Positions 35,335 to 44,598 of a DNA stretch of 64,000 nt are shown here, one piece after another (position 1 is the first letter of the stretch; every line of letters starts with the position of its first letter). Source of the DNA: Otariodibacter oris (GTDB taxonomy: Bacteria; Pseudomonadota; Gammaproteobacteria; Enterobacterales; Pasteurellaceae); contig NZ_CP016604.1 in assembly GCF_009684715.1 (NCBI RefSeq), positions 1,937,262 to 2,001,261 of the forward strand, read 5' to 3'. The notes under the pieces were generated by a model. The model saw only the letters and a list, made by a program, of their open reading frames with translations. It had not been told where the DNA came from and made no database searches. Made by a program: the position numbers and the translations under genes.

Positions 35335-35976
35335 ATGACTTACATAGAAATGCAAACACAAGAAATTCGTAACTTACTTCTACCCATACTTGGTCAAACT
35401 ACCGCAAAAACTTATTTTTCCTATTATGGAATATTCAAAGATTGCATCATGATAGGACTCTATAAAGAAGGATTATTCTATCTAAAAATTTCGGAAAAAT
35501 TCTTTTCAGATTTAAATCAATACCAGGAGATTACCAGTTTATCAGATCCTAATATTAAACAATCAAGTAAATATTATTTTATGCCTAACATTATTCTAAA
35601 TAATATAGAAAAACATAGTGATTGGTTCACTGATAGTTTTGCTGATATAAAACAAGCGAAAGATACATCTTATTTACAAAAAAGGAATAGAATCAGTTCA
35701 TTGCCTAATATGAATTTAAATTTAGCAAGAACACTCAAAAAAGTGAACGTAATAACGAAAGAGGATTTAATTGACAAAGGGGAAGTTTGTATCTTTGTCG
35801 ATCTGATCAAACTTGGTATAGACGTAGATCATATTATCTTGTTCAAACTATATGGAGCAATAAACAACCAATTTATTTATACCATGTCCACTAATATAAA
35901 GCTGCATCTACTGAAAGATGCAAATCAAGCCCTAAATCATGCGGGACTGAGAAAAAGGTTTAACATAAATTTATGA
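35335..35976 (+). CDS. sxy: Competence regulator Sxy/TfoX
   Basis: Sxy works with CRP to switch on the DNA-uptake regulon. The product, about 213 residues, has the N-terminal TfoX domain (FSYYGIFKDCIMIGLYKEGLFYLK) and the C-terminal TfoX domain (LPNMNLNLARTLKKVNVITK). Sequence identity to H. influenzae Sxy is modest but domain order and length agree. I choose ATG 35335 because GAGG lies five bases upstream; an in-frame ATG at 35323 overlaps that site. The presence of Sxy fits the many uptake sequences in the window. Confidence 0.85.
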   Translation: MTYIEMQTQEIRNLLLPILGQTTAKTYFSYYGIFKDCIMIGLYKEGLFYLKISEKFFSDLNQYQEITSLSDPNIKQSSKYYFMPNIILNNIEKHSDWFTDSFADIKQAKDTSYLQKRNRISSLPNMNLNLARTLKKVNVITKEDLIDKGEVCIFVDLIKLGIDVDHIILFKLYGAINNQFIYTMSTNIKLHLLKDANQALNHAGLRKRFNINL

Positions 35977-35987
35977 TCCACATCACA
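35972..35987 (+). promoter_or_regulatory. CRP/FNR-type site upstream of fumC
   Basis: TATGA-TCCACA-TCACA fits CRP with one mismatch, and the inner TGAT-CCAC-ATCA also fits the FNR core. It overlaps the sxy stop codon and lies about 106 bp before fumC. Confidence 0.45.
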
Positions 35988-36092
35988 AAATTTATAAAAA
36001 ACAGAAGGGAATCTTTTGTATATCATTTCTTTATTATTTTGTGAGTGCTAACATTCCCTTGATTATTATTTATTAAATCTTAGGAGAAAATC

Positions 36093-37487
36093 ATGGAATT
36101 TCGTATCGAAAAAGACACGATGGGCGAAGTTAAAGTACCAGCCAATCGCTATTGGGCAGCCCAAACTGAACGCTCTCGTAATAATTTTAAAATTGGACCT
36201 GAAGGTTCGATGCCTAAAGAAATTATTGAGGCATTTGGTTATCTGAAAAAAGCGGCGGCTTATGCAAACCATGATTTAGGCGTGCTTCCTGTAGACAAAC
36301 GCGATCTGATTGCAACCGCTTGTGATGAAATCCTCGCAAATAAGTTAGAGGGAGAATTTCCACTCGTTATTTGGCAAACTGGTTCAGGTACACAATCTAA
36401 CATGAATGTAAATGAAGTCGTTGCTAATCGTGCTCACGTTTTAAATGGCGGAAAATTAGGTGAAAAATCAATTATTCACCCTAATGATGATGTAAATAAA
36501 TCTCAATCATCTAATGATACTTATCCAACCGCAATGCATATTGCTGCATACAAAAAAGTAGTGGAACATACACTTCCAGCAGTAAAACGTTTACAAAAAA
36601 CATTAGCTGATAAATCAGAAGCATTTAAAGATGTTGTAAAAATCGGACGTACTCACTTAATGGATGCCACTCCATTAACTCTAGGACAAGAATTTTCAGC
36701 TTATGCAGCTCAGCTTTCTTTCGGCATTAAAGCCCTAGAACATACCCTACCTCATTTATCTGAATTAGCGCTAGGCGGTACTGCTGTTGGTACAGGATTA
36801 AATACACCACAAGGTTATGATGTAAAAGTTGCAGAATATATTGCTAAATTTACAGGTTTACCATTTGTAACTGCACAAAATAAATTTGAAGCTTTAGCTA
36901 CTCATGATGCAATCGTAGAAACTCACGGAGCATTAAAACAATTAGCTGTTTCACTGTATAAAATTGCGAATGACGTTCGTTTATTAGCCTCTGGTCCTCG
37001 CTCTGGAATCGGTGAAATCTTAATTCCTGAAAATGAACCAGGTTCATCTATCATGCCAGGTAAAGTAAACCCAACACAATGTGAAGCAATGACAATGGTA
37101 TGTGCACAAGTATTAGGTAATGATACAACTATCTCATTTGCGGGTACACAAGGACATTTCCAATTAAATGTATATAAACCTGTTATGGCATTTAATTTCC
37201 TACAATCAGCCCAATTGTTAGGCGATGCTTGTATTTCATTTGAAGAACACTGTGCATCAGGTATTGAACCAAACCATCCAAGAATCAAACAACAATTGGA
37301 ACAATCTTTAATGTTAGTTACCGCGTTAAATACCCATATTGGTTATGAGAATGCGGCTAAGATAGCAAAAACTGCACATAAAAATGGTACAACATTAAAA
37401 GAAGAAGCTATTAATTTAGGCTTATTGACGGAAGAACAGTTTGATGAATGGGTCAGACCAGAAGATATGGTTGGTAGTCTAAAATAA
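36093..37487 (+). CDS. fumC: Fumarate hydratase class II
   Basis: FumC interconverts fumarate and malate; it has no iron-sulfur cluster and so works under oxidative stress. The 464 residues include the superfamily signature [11 protein letters not shown] near residue 318, the [19 protein letters not shown] block near 100 and [17 protein letters not shown] near 187. A Shine-Dalgarno TAGGAG precedes ATG 36093. A strong terminator follows. Confidence 0.98.
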   Translation: MEFRIEKDTMGEVKVPANRYWAAQTERSRNNFKIGPEGSMPKEIIEAFGYLKKAAAYANHDLGVLPVDKRDLIATACDEILANKLEGEFPLVIWQTGSGTQSNMNVNEVVANRAHVLNGGKLGEKSIIHPNDDVNKSQSSNDTYPTAMHIAAYKKVVEHTLPAVKRLQKTLADKSEAFKDVVKIGRTHLMDATPLTLGQEFSAYAAQLSFGIKALEHTLPHLSELALGGTAVGTGLNTPQGYDVKVAEYIAKFTGLPFVTAQNKFEALATHDAIVETHGALKQLAVSLYKIANDVRLLASGPRSGIGEILIPENEPGSSIMPGKVNPTQCEAMTMVCAQVLGNDTTISFAGTQGHFQLNVYKPVMAFNFLQSAQLLGDACISFEEHCASGIEPNHPRIKQQLEQSLMLVTALNTHIGYENAAKIAKTAHKNGTTLKEEAINLGLLTEEQFDEWVRPEDMVGSLK

Positions 37488-37510
37488 AATTAATTACCAA
37501 ATCTAACTAC

Positions 37511-37553
37511 AGTGAGGGGATTTTATCTAATTTATAGATAAAATCCCCTCACT
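37511..37553 (+). terminator. fumC terminator
   Basis: A perfect 18-bp stem AGTGAGGGGATTTTATCT/AGATAAAATCCCCTCACT surrounds a 7-base loop. Flanking sequence is A/T-rich without a long T run. Confidence 0.75.
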
Positions 37554-37602
37554 AAATATCAATAAAAAATCCTATAATTACACAAATATACACTATACTT
37601 TT

Positions 37603-38310
37603 TTACAATGAGTGTCTCAATTGCAGCCCTGTAGGTATATTGCCGCTAAATTCAAATTCTGCTTTATAAATTAGTACCCTAACTCCTTGCTGAATTGCCT
37701 GTTCTAATAATTCCGCATACTTTTTATCTATATGTTCAGCTACTTTAAAACTTGTAATACCTGAATGTAGAACCGCGAAGAAAATGACGGCTTGTTTGTT
37801 TTGGCTTGGTAATAATGCAAGTTCTCTTAAATGCTTTTGACCTCTCTCTGTTTTGGCATCAGGAAACAGCCCCTCCCCATTATCCGTCAATAATGTGGTC
37901 GATTTTACCTCCACAAAACAATCATTCATCCCCGATTGTTTCAATAAAAAATCAATACGGCTGTTCTCTTCCCCATACTTCTGTTCAGGTAAAATCTGCG
38001 TATATTCTGCTAACTCACTGATCCATCTATTTTCTAATGCCTCTGCTACCAATTGATTCGCTCTTTGAGTATTAACACAAATAAAATCTCCGTGGATTGT
38101 TTGAGTTAATTCCCAAGTATTCGGGTATTTTCTCTTCGGGTTATCAGAAGTCGAAAACCACACCGTATCTCCTTCATTGGCACAACCTGTCATCGCACCT
38201 GTATTGGGGCAATGAATCGTAACTGTTTCACCTGTGGGTAAAAGTATGTCTGCTAAAAAACGTTTATAACGACGAAGTAATGTTCCCTGTGATAAGGTTG
38301 GAAGTTGCAT
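37603..38310 (-). CDS. sfsA: Sugar fermentation stimulation protein homolog SfsA
   Basis: SfsA was found as a factor affecting maltose metabolism in E. coli; its biochemical role is uncertain, and it has a nuclease-like fold. The 235 residues align along their whole length ([41 protein letters not shown]). The conserved EVKSTTLL strand with D/E residues is consistent with a PD-(D/E)XK-like core. It is read towards fumC. Confidence 0.93.
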   Translation of the reverse strand: MQLPTLSQGTLLRRYKRFLADILLPTGETVTIHCPNTGAMTGCANEGDTVWFSTSDNPKRKYPNTWELTQTIHGDFICVNTQRANQLVAEALENRWISELAEYTQILPEQKYGEENSRIDFLLKQSGMNDCFVEVKSTTLLTDNGEGLFPDAKTERGQKHLRELALLPSQNKQAVIFFAVLHSGITSFKVAEHIDKKYAELLEQAIQQGVRVLIYKAEFEFSGNIPTGLQLRHSL

Positions 38311-38340
38311 GATTCATAATCTTTATTGAAATAATAAAAA

Positions 38341-38368
38341 GCCACACTAATGGATGCATTAATGTGGC
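38341..38368 (-). terminator. Terminator of the Pmp3-family gene
   Basis: Arms GCCACATTAATG and CATTAGTGTGGC (one mismatch) are followed by TTTTTATTATTTC on the minus strand. Confidence 0.8.
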
Positions 38369-38389
38369 ACAAAGTGAATTCAAAAATAA

Positions 38390-38578
38390 TTATTTACCAA
38401 AACTATTTTTGATTTTTTGATCGGTATTATATTGAGACAAAGCGTAAACAGCCCAAATGGTTGCAGGAATCCAACCTAATAAGGTAATTTGTAAAATCAA
38501 ACAGATAATTCCTGAGATTGGACGCCCAATGGTAAAAAAGGTTAACCATGGTAATAAAAAAGCGATTAATAAACGCAT
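38390..38578 (-). CDS. Pmp3/YqaE family small membrane protein
   Basis: The 62-residue protein has two hydrophobic helices separated by a short polar stretch (TIGRPISG), with the LGWIPATIWAVYAL second helix typical of the Pmp3/UPF0057 family. Members in yeast and plants affect membrane potential and stress tolerance; the bacterial role is not settled. ATG 38578 follows a clean AGGAGT site. Confidence 0.8.
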   Translation of the reverse strand: MRLLIAFLLPWLTFFTIGRPISGIICLILQITLLGWIPATIWAVYALSQYNTDQKIKNSFGK

Positions 38579-38754
38579 AATACTCCTTTCTAACTAATTA
38601 AAATCATTAGCTGTACAAAACAGCACTAAATTTTTACTATTTTTCCACATTTTTGTCAAAAGATAAAATAAAATCAAATTATGACAGATCGCCAAGATGT
38701 ATTACAATCATATCGAATACACAAATCACCATAAGGCCAAGGCTAATAGAAGTT

Positions 38755-39861
38755 ATGAAAAAACAGCCTATTTATCCATTAGCACAAGCAAAAGTATCGG
38801 ATACTTTTGCTTCATCCGTGTTAAATTGGTATCAACAATACGGACGAAAACACCTTCCTTGGCAGCAAAATAAAACGCTTTATGGTGTTTGGCTTTCTGA
38901 AGTCATGCTACAACAAACTCAAGTAGCAACGGTGATTCCTTATTTTGAGCGTTTTATCACACGTTTTCCTACTATTACTGATCTCGCCAATGCATCTATT
39001 GATGAAGTTTTACATTTATGGACTGGACTTGGTTACTACGCTCGAGCAAGAAATTTGCATAAAGCTGCACAAATTGTGCGTGATAAACATAACGGTGAAT
39101 TTCCCACACTATTTGAAGATGTTTTAACCTTATCCGGTATAGGCAGAAGTACAGCGGGAGCAATTTTATCCTCTGTTTTGAATGCTCCCCATCCTATTCT
39201 TGATGGAAATGTTAAGCGTGTACTCTCTCGCTATTTTGCTATTGAAGGATGGCCAGGTGAGAAAAAAATTGAAAATAAATTATGGGAACTGACCGCTTGT
39301 ATCACTCCTACCACACAAGTTGCTGATTTTAACCAAGCCATGATGGATTTAGGCGCAATGATTTGCGTGAGATCTAAGCCAAAATGTACATTATGTCCCT
39401 TAGAAAAAGGGTGCCAAGCGAATGCAGAAAATGCTTGGCAAAAATACCCAACCAAAAAGCCGAAAAAAGCGTTACCCATCCGCCAAAGTTACTTTTTGAT
39501 TTTACAATCGGGTACAAAAATTCTATTAGAAAAGCGTGAAGATAAAGGAATTTGGGGAGGTTTATTTGCTTTTCCTCAATTTACATCCCTTGAGGAACTC
39601 AAGCGGTCAGATTTAGTCAAAAATATGAAAATTTCTCAACATCTCATTGCATTTAGGCATACATTTAGTCATTTTCACTTAGATATTTATCCCATCTTGT
39701 TCCAAACAGAAGTGAACGAGTGCCAAGAAAATAAGGGTAATTACATGGCTTCTGTATCATCTAATGGAGAATATTGGTATGATTTGCAGCAACCTAGTGA
39801 AATTGGCTTAGCAACACCAGTTAAACGAATTTTAGACGAATTAGTGTATAACCAACAATAA
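38755..39861 (+). CDS. mutY: Adenine DNA glycosylase MutY
   Basis: MutY removes adenine mispaired with 8-oxoguanine. From ATG 38755 it has 368 residues. The catalytic glutamate is residue 49 ([12 protein letters not shown]), the helix-hairpin-helix [11 protein letters not shown] is near 127, and the catalytic aspartate is residue 150 ([11 protein letters not shown]). The 4Fe-4S cysteines are 204, 211, 214 and 220. The C-terminal NUDIX-like domain ([25 protein letters not shown]) reads out 8-oxoG. The frame extends upstream to 38653, but that part has no family match. It carries two uptake sequences and begins mutY-yggX-mltC. Confidence 0.96.
   Translation: MKKQPIYPLAQAKVSDTFASSVLNWYQQYGRKHLPWQQNKTLYGVWLSEVMLQQTQVATVIPYFERFITRFPTITDLANASIDEVLHLWTGLGYYARARNLHKAAQIVRDKHNGEFPTLFEDVLTLSGIGRSTAGAILSSVLNAPHPILDGNVKRVLSRYFAIEGWPGEKKIENKLWELTACITPTTQVADFNQAMMDLGAMICVRSKPKCTLCPLEKGCQANAENAWQKYPTKKPKKALPIRQSYFLILQSGTKILLEKREDKGIWGGLFAFPQFTSLEELKRSDLVKNMKISQHLIAFRHTFSHFHLDIYPILFQTEVNECQENKGNYMASVSSNGEYWYDLQQPSEIGLATPVKRILDELVYNQQ
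39290..39300 (-). repeat. DNA uptake sequence (ACAAGCGGTCA, inverted)
   Basis: The exact 11-base Apl-type core lies on the minus strand inside mutY. A second near-match (CAAGCGGTCAG) is at about 39601. Confidence 0.7.
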
Positions 39862-39874
39862 AAAAGGAAACAAA

Positions 39875-40153
39875 ATGCCTCGTACAGTTTTTTGCGAATA
39901 TTTTAAAAAAGAGTTAGATGGTTTAGATTTTCAACTCTACCCTGGCGAGTTGGGCAAACGTATTTTTGACACTATAAGTAAACAAGCTTGGTCTGAATGG
40001 ATCAAAAAGCAAACAATGTTAGTGAATGAAAAAAAATTAAATATGATGAATCCAGAACATCGCCAAATTCTAGAACAAGAAATGATTAACTTCTTATTTG
40101 AAGGTAAGGATGTTCATATAGAAGGTTATGTACCTGTATCCAAAACAAAATGA
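39875..40153 (+). CDS. yggX: Probable Fe(2+)-trafficking protein YggX
   Basis: YggX protects iron-sulfur enzymes from oxidation and helps iron delivery, for example to MutY, encoded just before. The 92 residues start [19 protein letters not shown] with the conserved Cys7, and contain [18 protein letters not shown]. It follows mutY by 13 bp with an AAAGGAAA site. Confidence 0.96.
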   Translation: MPRTVFCEYFKKELDGLDFQLYPGELGKRIFDTISKQAWSEWIKKQTMLVNEKKLNMMNPEHRQILEQEMINFLFEGKDVHIEGYVPVSKTK

Positions 40154-40163
40154 AGGTTTTAAC

Positions 40164-41267
40164 ATGAAAAAGGTAACTAAATTTCTTCCTCTTGCCGTAC
40201 TTATCTCATTCCTTGCCGCATGTAGCAGCACGCCACCGAAACCCACTAAAAAAAGCAGTGGGGGAAGAGCTTACCCAGAATACGGTAAAGATACAAATGG
40301 ACTAGATATTCTGACTGGACAATTTTCCCATAATATAGACCAAATATGGGGTGTAAATGAATTATTAGTTGCAACACGTAAAGATTACGTAAAATATACT
40401 GATAAATACTACACACGTAGCCATATTAGCTTTGAAGATGGTCAAATATTAATTGAAACACTCGGCGATCAAAATCACCTAAGAAATTCTATTATACATA
40501 CATTATTAATGGGATCTGACCCCTCTGGTATTGACCTTTTCGCCTCTGGCGATACGCCGATCAGTAGCCAACCATTTTTAGAAGGACAAGTTGTCGATCA
40601 GTTTGGAAGAACAGTAACGAACATTTCTGTAGCCAATGACTTTGCAACCTACCTTATCCAGAACAAAATGAAAACTAGACGTTTGCAAAATGGTTATACT
40701 GTGACTTATGTTAATATTACAATGACAGAAAATCATGTTGCTGTTCGTGCAAGACGTTATTTACCGATTGCTAGACGAGCTTCTAAGACCTATGGCATTG
40801 ATATGAGCTTGATCCTTGGCATTATGGAAGTGGAGTCAGCATTTAACCCTTATGCGGTGAGTTATGCCAATGCAATCGGATTAATGCAAATTGTGCCAAG
40901 AAGCGCAGGGCGAGATATTTTTGTGCGTAAAGGATTCAGTGGACAGCCTGATAAAGCTTATCTATATAATCCATCACAAAATGTCGATGCTGGTACGCAT
41001 TACTTAGCGATTTTAAGAGATGAATACTTAAGTGATATCACTAATCCTACTTCTAAACGCTATGCAATGATTTCTGCGTATAACAGTGGTGCAGGTGCAG
41101 TGTTACGTGTTTTCGATAGTGATAAATGGGCAGCAATGAATAGAATTAGTAATTTAAGCCCAGATGCGGTGTATCGTATTTTAACTACAGCACACCCTTC
41201 TGCCCAAGCTAGAAATTACTTAGTCAAAGTAAATGCAGCTCAACAAAAATACTTACATGTACGATGA
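40164..41267 (+). CDS. mltC: Membrane-bound lytic murein transglycosylase C
   Basis: MltC cleaves the glycan strands of peptidoglycan from the outer membrane. From ATG 40164 the protein has 367 residues, with a lipobox LAAC (Cys20), the N-terminal MltC domain (about 40-190), and a C-terminal SLT domain. The catalytic glutamate is in [20 protein letters not shown] (Glu224), followed by [11 protein letters not shown] and [13 protein letters not shown]. The ATG at 40128 in the same frame overlaps yggX and lacks a signal peptide. Order mutY-yggX-mltC is as in E. coli. Confidence 0.96.
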   Translation: MKKVTKFLPLAVLISFLAACSSTPPKPTKKSSGGRAYPEYGKDTNGLDILTGQFSHNIDQIWGVNELLVATRKDYVKYTDKYYTRSHISFEDGQILIETLGDQNHLRNSIIHTLLMGSDPSGIDLFASGDTPISSQPFLEGQVVDQFGRTVTNISVANDFATYLIQNKMKTRRLQNGYTVTYVNITMTENHVAVRARRYLPIARRASKTYGIDMSLILGIMEVESAFNPYAVSYANAIGLMQIVPRSAGRDIFVRKGFSGQPDKAYLYNPSQNVDAGTHYLAILRDEYLSDITNPTSKRYAMISAYNSGAGAVLRVFDSDKWAAMNRISNLSPDAVYRILTTAHPSAQARNYLVKVNAAQQKYLHVR

Positions 41268-41392
41268 ATAGCTGTTTTTAATACAACTTGAATAAAAATC
41301 GGGCTATTGAGCATATTTCTTTTATTTTTTCTAAAAAAGTATTTGACGAGGTTAAGGAAAATTAGCATAATGCACCCCGCAAACGACGAGTC

Positions 41393-41468
41393 GCCTCGAT
41401 AGCTCAGTCGGTAGAGCAGGGGATTGAAAATCCCCGTGTCGGTGGTTCGATTCCGCCTCGAGGCACCA
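41393..41468 (+). tRNA. tRNA-Phe (anticodon GAA)
   Basis: A 76-nt cloverleaf, acceptor GCCTCGA/TCGAGGC, anticodon GAA in GGGGATTGAAAATCCCC, with encoded CCA. Confidence 0.97.
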
Positions 41469-41484
41469 TTTTGCAAAGCTCAAT

Positions 41485-41560
41485 TCCTCCTTAGTTCAGT
41501 CGGTAGAACGGTGGACTGTTAATCCATATGTCGCAGGTTCGAGTCCCGCAGGAGGAGCCA
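41485..41560 (+). tRNA. tRNA-Asn (anticodon GTT)
   Basis: A 76-nt cloverleaf, acceptor TCCTCCT/AGGAGGA, anticodon GTT in GGACTGTTAATCC, with encoded CCA. It follows tRNA-Phe by 16 nt, so both are likely one transcript. Confidence 0.97.
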
Positions 41561-41567
41561 TATTCTG

Positions 41568-41594
41568 AAGCCCTGATATTTATTATCGGGGCTT
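41568..41594 (+). terminator. tRNA-Phe/Asn operon terminator
   Basis: AAGCCCTGAT pairs with ATCGGGGCTT (one G-T pair) and is followed by TATCTTTT. Confidence 0.8.
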
Positions 41595-41674
41595 TATCTT
41601 TTCTAAACTACTATTCCTGATAGTTTAATACCTAAGAAAACAAGTCAAGACTATAAACGAGAAAATTTTCATTT

Positions 41675-41690
41675 TGTGATCTTTATCGAA
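41675..41690 (+). promoter_or_regulatory. CRP/FNR-type site before the candidate small RNA
   Basis: TGTGA-TCTTTA-TCGAA has a perfect CRP left half; the inner TGAT-CTTT-ATCG also resembles FNR. Its centre is about 41 bp before the start expected from the -10 TAATAC at 41711-41716, the class II activation distance. Confidence 0.45.
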
Positions 41691-41722
41691 TTTCTAAGAT
41701 TTTTTTGGTGTAATACTTCGTT

Positions 41723-41830
41723 TTTAGAACAAAAAAAGATATTATCACTGCATAAGACAGATTTATAAATAATCTCTCAAAATCGTCATTTTTACACGAC
41801 ATTACTCTCCATTGGTAATGTCGTTTTTTT
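41723..41830 (+). ncRNA. Candidate small regulatory RNA
   Basis: No protein frame is seen between the tRNA-Asn terminator (41594) and the hflX stop (41841), yet a strong intrinsic terminator points rightward at 41796-41830 (ACGACATTAC/GTAATGTCGT, then seven T). Upstream are a -10-like TAATAC and a CRP/FNR-type site at about -41. The predicted RNA of about 108 nt has an A-rich 5' part, a small hairpin AGATT/AATCT at 41759-41775 and a U-rich stretch before the terminator, the form of Hfq-binding RNAs. No known RNA family is recognised. Confidence 0.45.
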
Positions 41831-41840
41831 CTTTGAGAAA

Positions 41841-43145
41841 CTATCCCCATCGGGCGAATTCAATATAATCATTTAATTCATTAAATTGCTTTAGCCACTT
41901 CTGCCATTGGATTTTATCGACTTTGACGGTAACAACTCGATCGCCAAATTCATTAAAGCTTTCTTGTTGAATACAGTTGTGCAAACGGAATTGAGTATAA
42001 ATATGCCCTGCGGTAGGCGGTAATAAGAGCGTTTCTGTAATAAGCTCATTTTTAAGCAGTAATCGCATGGCTTCAAAGAGTAAATCAATGCCCTGATTTG
42101 CTTGAGCAGAAACATAAACCGCAACAGGTTTATTTTCATCCGAATATTCAATATGAGGTGAAATATCCTCTAATTGATCCACTTTATTAAAAACCAATAA
42201 TGTTGGGATTTCTAATGCCCCAATTTCTGATAAAACCTGATTTACCGCATCAATATTTTCGTTTTTACGTTCATCTGCGGCATCAATGATATGGAGTAAT
42301 AACGTCGCATCTGTCGTTTCCTGTAACGTCGATTTGAAGGCTGACACTAAGTCATGGGGCAGAAAACGAATAAAGCCCACTGTATCGGCTAAAATCGTCG
42401 TACCCACGTCTTGTACCTCAATGCGACGTAAAGTCGGGTCTAAGGTAGCAAAGAGCTGATCTGCGGCATATACACCCGCATTTGTAATTGCATTGAATAA
42501 GGTAGATTTACCCGCATTTGTATATCCCACTAAGGATACCGTTGGGATATCGGCTTTTTGGCGTGTTTTACGATTCTGATTGCGTTGTTTATTCACTTTC
42601 TCTAAGCGATTCTGCAATTGTTGAATACGCACTTTAATCAAACGTCTATCCGTTTCTAATTGCGTTTCTCCGGGACCTCGTAAGCCAACCGCACCACCTT
42701 TTTGTTGATCTTGGTTACCTAAACGTCTCACAAGACGAGTCGATAAATGGCGAAGTTGAGCGAGCTCAACTTGTAATTTACCTTCGTGGGATCTCGCTCG
42801 TTGAGCGAAGATATCCAAAATTAAGCCTGTTCTATCCACCACTCGACAATTACAAATGGATTGTAAATTACGTGCTTGTGCAGGGCTTAACTGATGATTG
42901 ACTAAGACCACCGTTGCACCTAATTCCTCGACCGCATCCGCAATTTCTTGCGCCTTTCCTTGCCCGACATAATATTTAATGTGGGGAGCAGAACGTGATG
43001 TGGTTAATACCGAAACGACTTCTACACCCGCTGATTCTGCTAAGGTTTGAAATTCAATTAAATTATCAATATCTTTAACTTGTGAAAGATAGAGATGAAC
43101 AAGTATGGCTTTATCTTGAGAGGAAGAATGAGAAGAGCCAAACAA
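41841..43145 (-). CDS. hflX: GTPase HflX
   Basis: HflX splits stalled 70S ribosomes during stress. The 434 residues have the N-terminal HflX domain with [19 protein letters not shown] near 150, then the G domain with P-loop [11 protein letters not shown] (about 205), DTVGF (G3) and FNKVD (G4). I start at TTG 43145 (MFGSSH), which aligns with the start of the E. coli protein. The frame is open upstream to hfq, but without an ATG, GTG or TTG. It is last in miaA-hfq-hflX, as in E. coli. Confidence 0.95.
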   Translation of the reverse strand: MFGSSHSSSQDKAILVHLYLSQVKDIDNLIEFQTLAESAGVEVVSVLTTSRSAPHIKYYVGQGKAQEIADAVEELGATVVLVNHQLSPAQARNLQSICNCRVVDRTGLILDIFAQRARSHEGKLQVELAQLRHLSTRLVRRLGNQDQQKGGAVGLRGPGETQLETDRRLIKVRIQQLQNRLEKVNKQRNQNRKTRQKADIPTVSLVGYTNAGKSTLFNAITNAGVYAADQLFATLDPTLRRIEVQDVGTTILADTVGFIRFLPHDLVSAFKSTLQETTDATLLLHIIDAADERKNENIDAVNQVLSEIGALEIPTLLVFNKVDQLEDISPHIEYSDENKPVAVYVSAQANQGIDLLFEAMRLLLKNELITETLLLPPTAGHIYTQFRLHNCIQQESFNEFGDRVVTVKVDKIQWQKWLKQFNELNDYIEFARWG

Positions 43146-43198
43146 GCTAGTATTCTCGTTTGGCTGATTAAAATTATGTTCTAATGTGTTAATAGCTA

Positions 43199-43480
43199 CT
43201 ATTCCGCTGTTTCACTTACTTCTGTAACCTGAGTCTGTGGCTGAGATTGTTGGTTTACATTATTGTTATTATGAGTAATCGCACGTGCTGGAACCACAGT
43301 AGAAATCGCATGTTTATATACCATTTGACTCACTGTGTTTTTAAGTAAAATTACAAATTGATCGAATGATTCAATTTGTCCTTGCAGTTTAATTCCATTG
43401 ACTAAATAGATTGACACAGGAATACGCTCACGACGTAGTGCATTCAAATACGGATCTTGTAAAGATTGACCTTTTGCCAT
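43199..43480 (-). CDS. hfq: RNA chaperone Hfq
   Basis: Hfq is the hexameric Sm-like protein that pairs small RNAs with mRNAs. The 93 residues contain the Sm1 region ([20 protein letters not shown]), [10 protein letters not shown] and the Sm2 motif YKHAIS, then an Asn/Gln-rich disordered tail. It lies between miaA and hflX. Confidence 0.98.
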   Translation of the reverse strand: MAKGQSLQDPYLNALRRERIPVSIYLVNGIKLQGQIESFDQFVILLKNTVSQMVYKHAISTVVPARAITHNNNNVNQQSQPQTQVTEVSETAE

Positions 43481-43545
43481 TTTATTATCCTTCTAATAAT
43501 TATAGTTTTAAAATTTATCAAGCTGCCAAAGGCATACCGATATTA

Positions 43546-44487
43546 TCATAAATTGTTTTGTTTTTGTGCTAATTTTTCGATCATTTTTTGATAAGATGAC
43601 TCAGGATCCAAGCTATCTAGCCATTCCAACTCACTTGTCCAACCTCTTAACCATGTAATTTGTCGTTTGGCTAATTGACGGGTTGCACTAATCCCTTTGA
43701 AAATTGCTTCATCTAAACTTACTCCGCTCGCTAAATATTCCCACATTTGACGATAACCTACACAGCGAATCGATGGTAAGTTAATATGCAAATCTCCCCG
43801 TACAAATAACCGCTTAACTTCTTGTTCAAAGCCAAGCTCGATCATTTTGTGAAAGCGTTGCTCAATACGTTGATGCAAAACAGCACGTTCTTGCGGTGCA
43901 ATCGCAAACTGCAAAATATCATAAGGTAATGCTTCGCCTTGCTGAGCGGTGAGTTCCGTCATTGTTTTGCCTGAAATATAAAATACTTCAAGCGCACGAT
44001 TAATCCGTTGGCTATCATTGGGATTAATCCGCTGACCTGCTACAGGATCAATACGTAACAATTCTTGATGCAATGTAGCCCACCCTTCTTGCTCCGCTCG
44101 TATTTCAATTTTTGAGCGAATTTCTGGATCAGCAGAAGGCAAAGGGGATAACCCATCTAACAAGCCTTTGTAATAAAGCATTGTGCCACCCACAAGTAAT
44201 GGGATTTTACCTTGAGCGGTAATCTCAGCCATTTCTCGTAACGCATCTTCACGGAAATTTGCTACAGAGTAGCTTTCGGCGGGATCGATAATATCGATCA
44301 AACGATGAGGGGCTAAAGCCAATTCTTCTTTACTTGGCTTAGCGGTACCGATATCCATTCCTCGATAAATTAAGGCAGAATCAACACTAATTACCTCGAC
44401 AGGTAAAGTTTGACGTAGCTTAATCGCTAAATCCGTTTTACCCGAAGCGGTCGGACCCATTAAAAAAATTGCGAGTGGTTTTTGCAT
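43546..44487 (-). CDS. miaA: tRNA dimethylallyltransferase
   Basis: MiaA adds a dimethylallyl group to A37 of tRNAs reading UNN codons. From ATG 44487 ([19 protein letters not shown]) it has 313 residues, with the P-loop at 11-18, the [17 protein letters not shown] block, and the later [15 protein letters not shown]. In-frame starts at 44499 and 44526 only add residues before the first strand. Neither start has a good Shine-Dalgarno. It leads miaA-hfq-hflX. Confidence 0.95.
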   Translation of the reverse strand: MQKPLAIFLMGPTASGKTDLAIKLRQTLPVEVISVDSALIYRGMDIGTAKPSKEELALAPHRLIDIIDPAESYSVANFREDALREMAEITAQGKIPLLVGGTMLYYKGLLDGLSPLPSADPEIRSKIEIRAEQEGWATLHQELLRIDPVAGQRINPNDSQRINRALEVFYISGKTMTELTAQQGEALPYDILQFAIAPQERAVLHQRIEQRFHKMIELGFEQEVKRLFVRGDLHINLPSIRCVGYRQMWEYLASGVSLDEAIFKGISATRQLAKRQITWLRGWTSELEWLDSLDPESSYQKMIEKLAQKQNNL

Positions 44488-44505
44488 AAAATTAATCATT
44501 AATAA

Positions 44506-44560
44506 AAAGCGGTGAGATTGTAACAAAACTTTGCAAAAAGTCTTAATAATCTTACCGCTT
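44506..44560. terminator. Hairpin of paired uptake sequences between mutS and miaA
   Basis: AAGCGGTGAGATT pairs with AATCTTACCGCTT (one mismatch) across a 29-base loop that includes TTTGCAAA. It lies after the mutS stop and ahead of miaA. Confidence 0.5.
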
Positions 44561-44598
44561 GTGGAAAATAGGTTTCAATCTATCACTGATTTTGTAGC

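Noticed and set aside
38653-38754. N-terminal extension of MutY by 34 residues
   Set aside because: The added residues match no MutY, and ATG 38755 gives the normal family start.
41240-41476. 78-codon minus-strand frame over tRNA-Phe
   Set aside because: It overlaps mltC and the tRNA on the opposite strand and encodes the usual tRNA-derived peptide.
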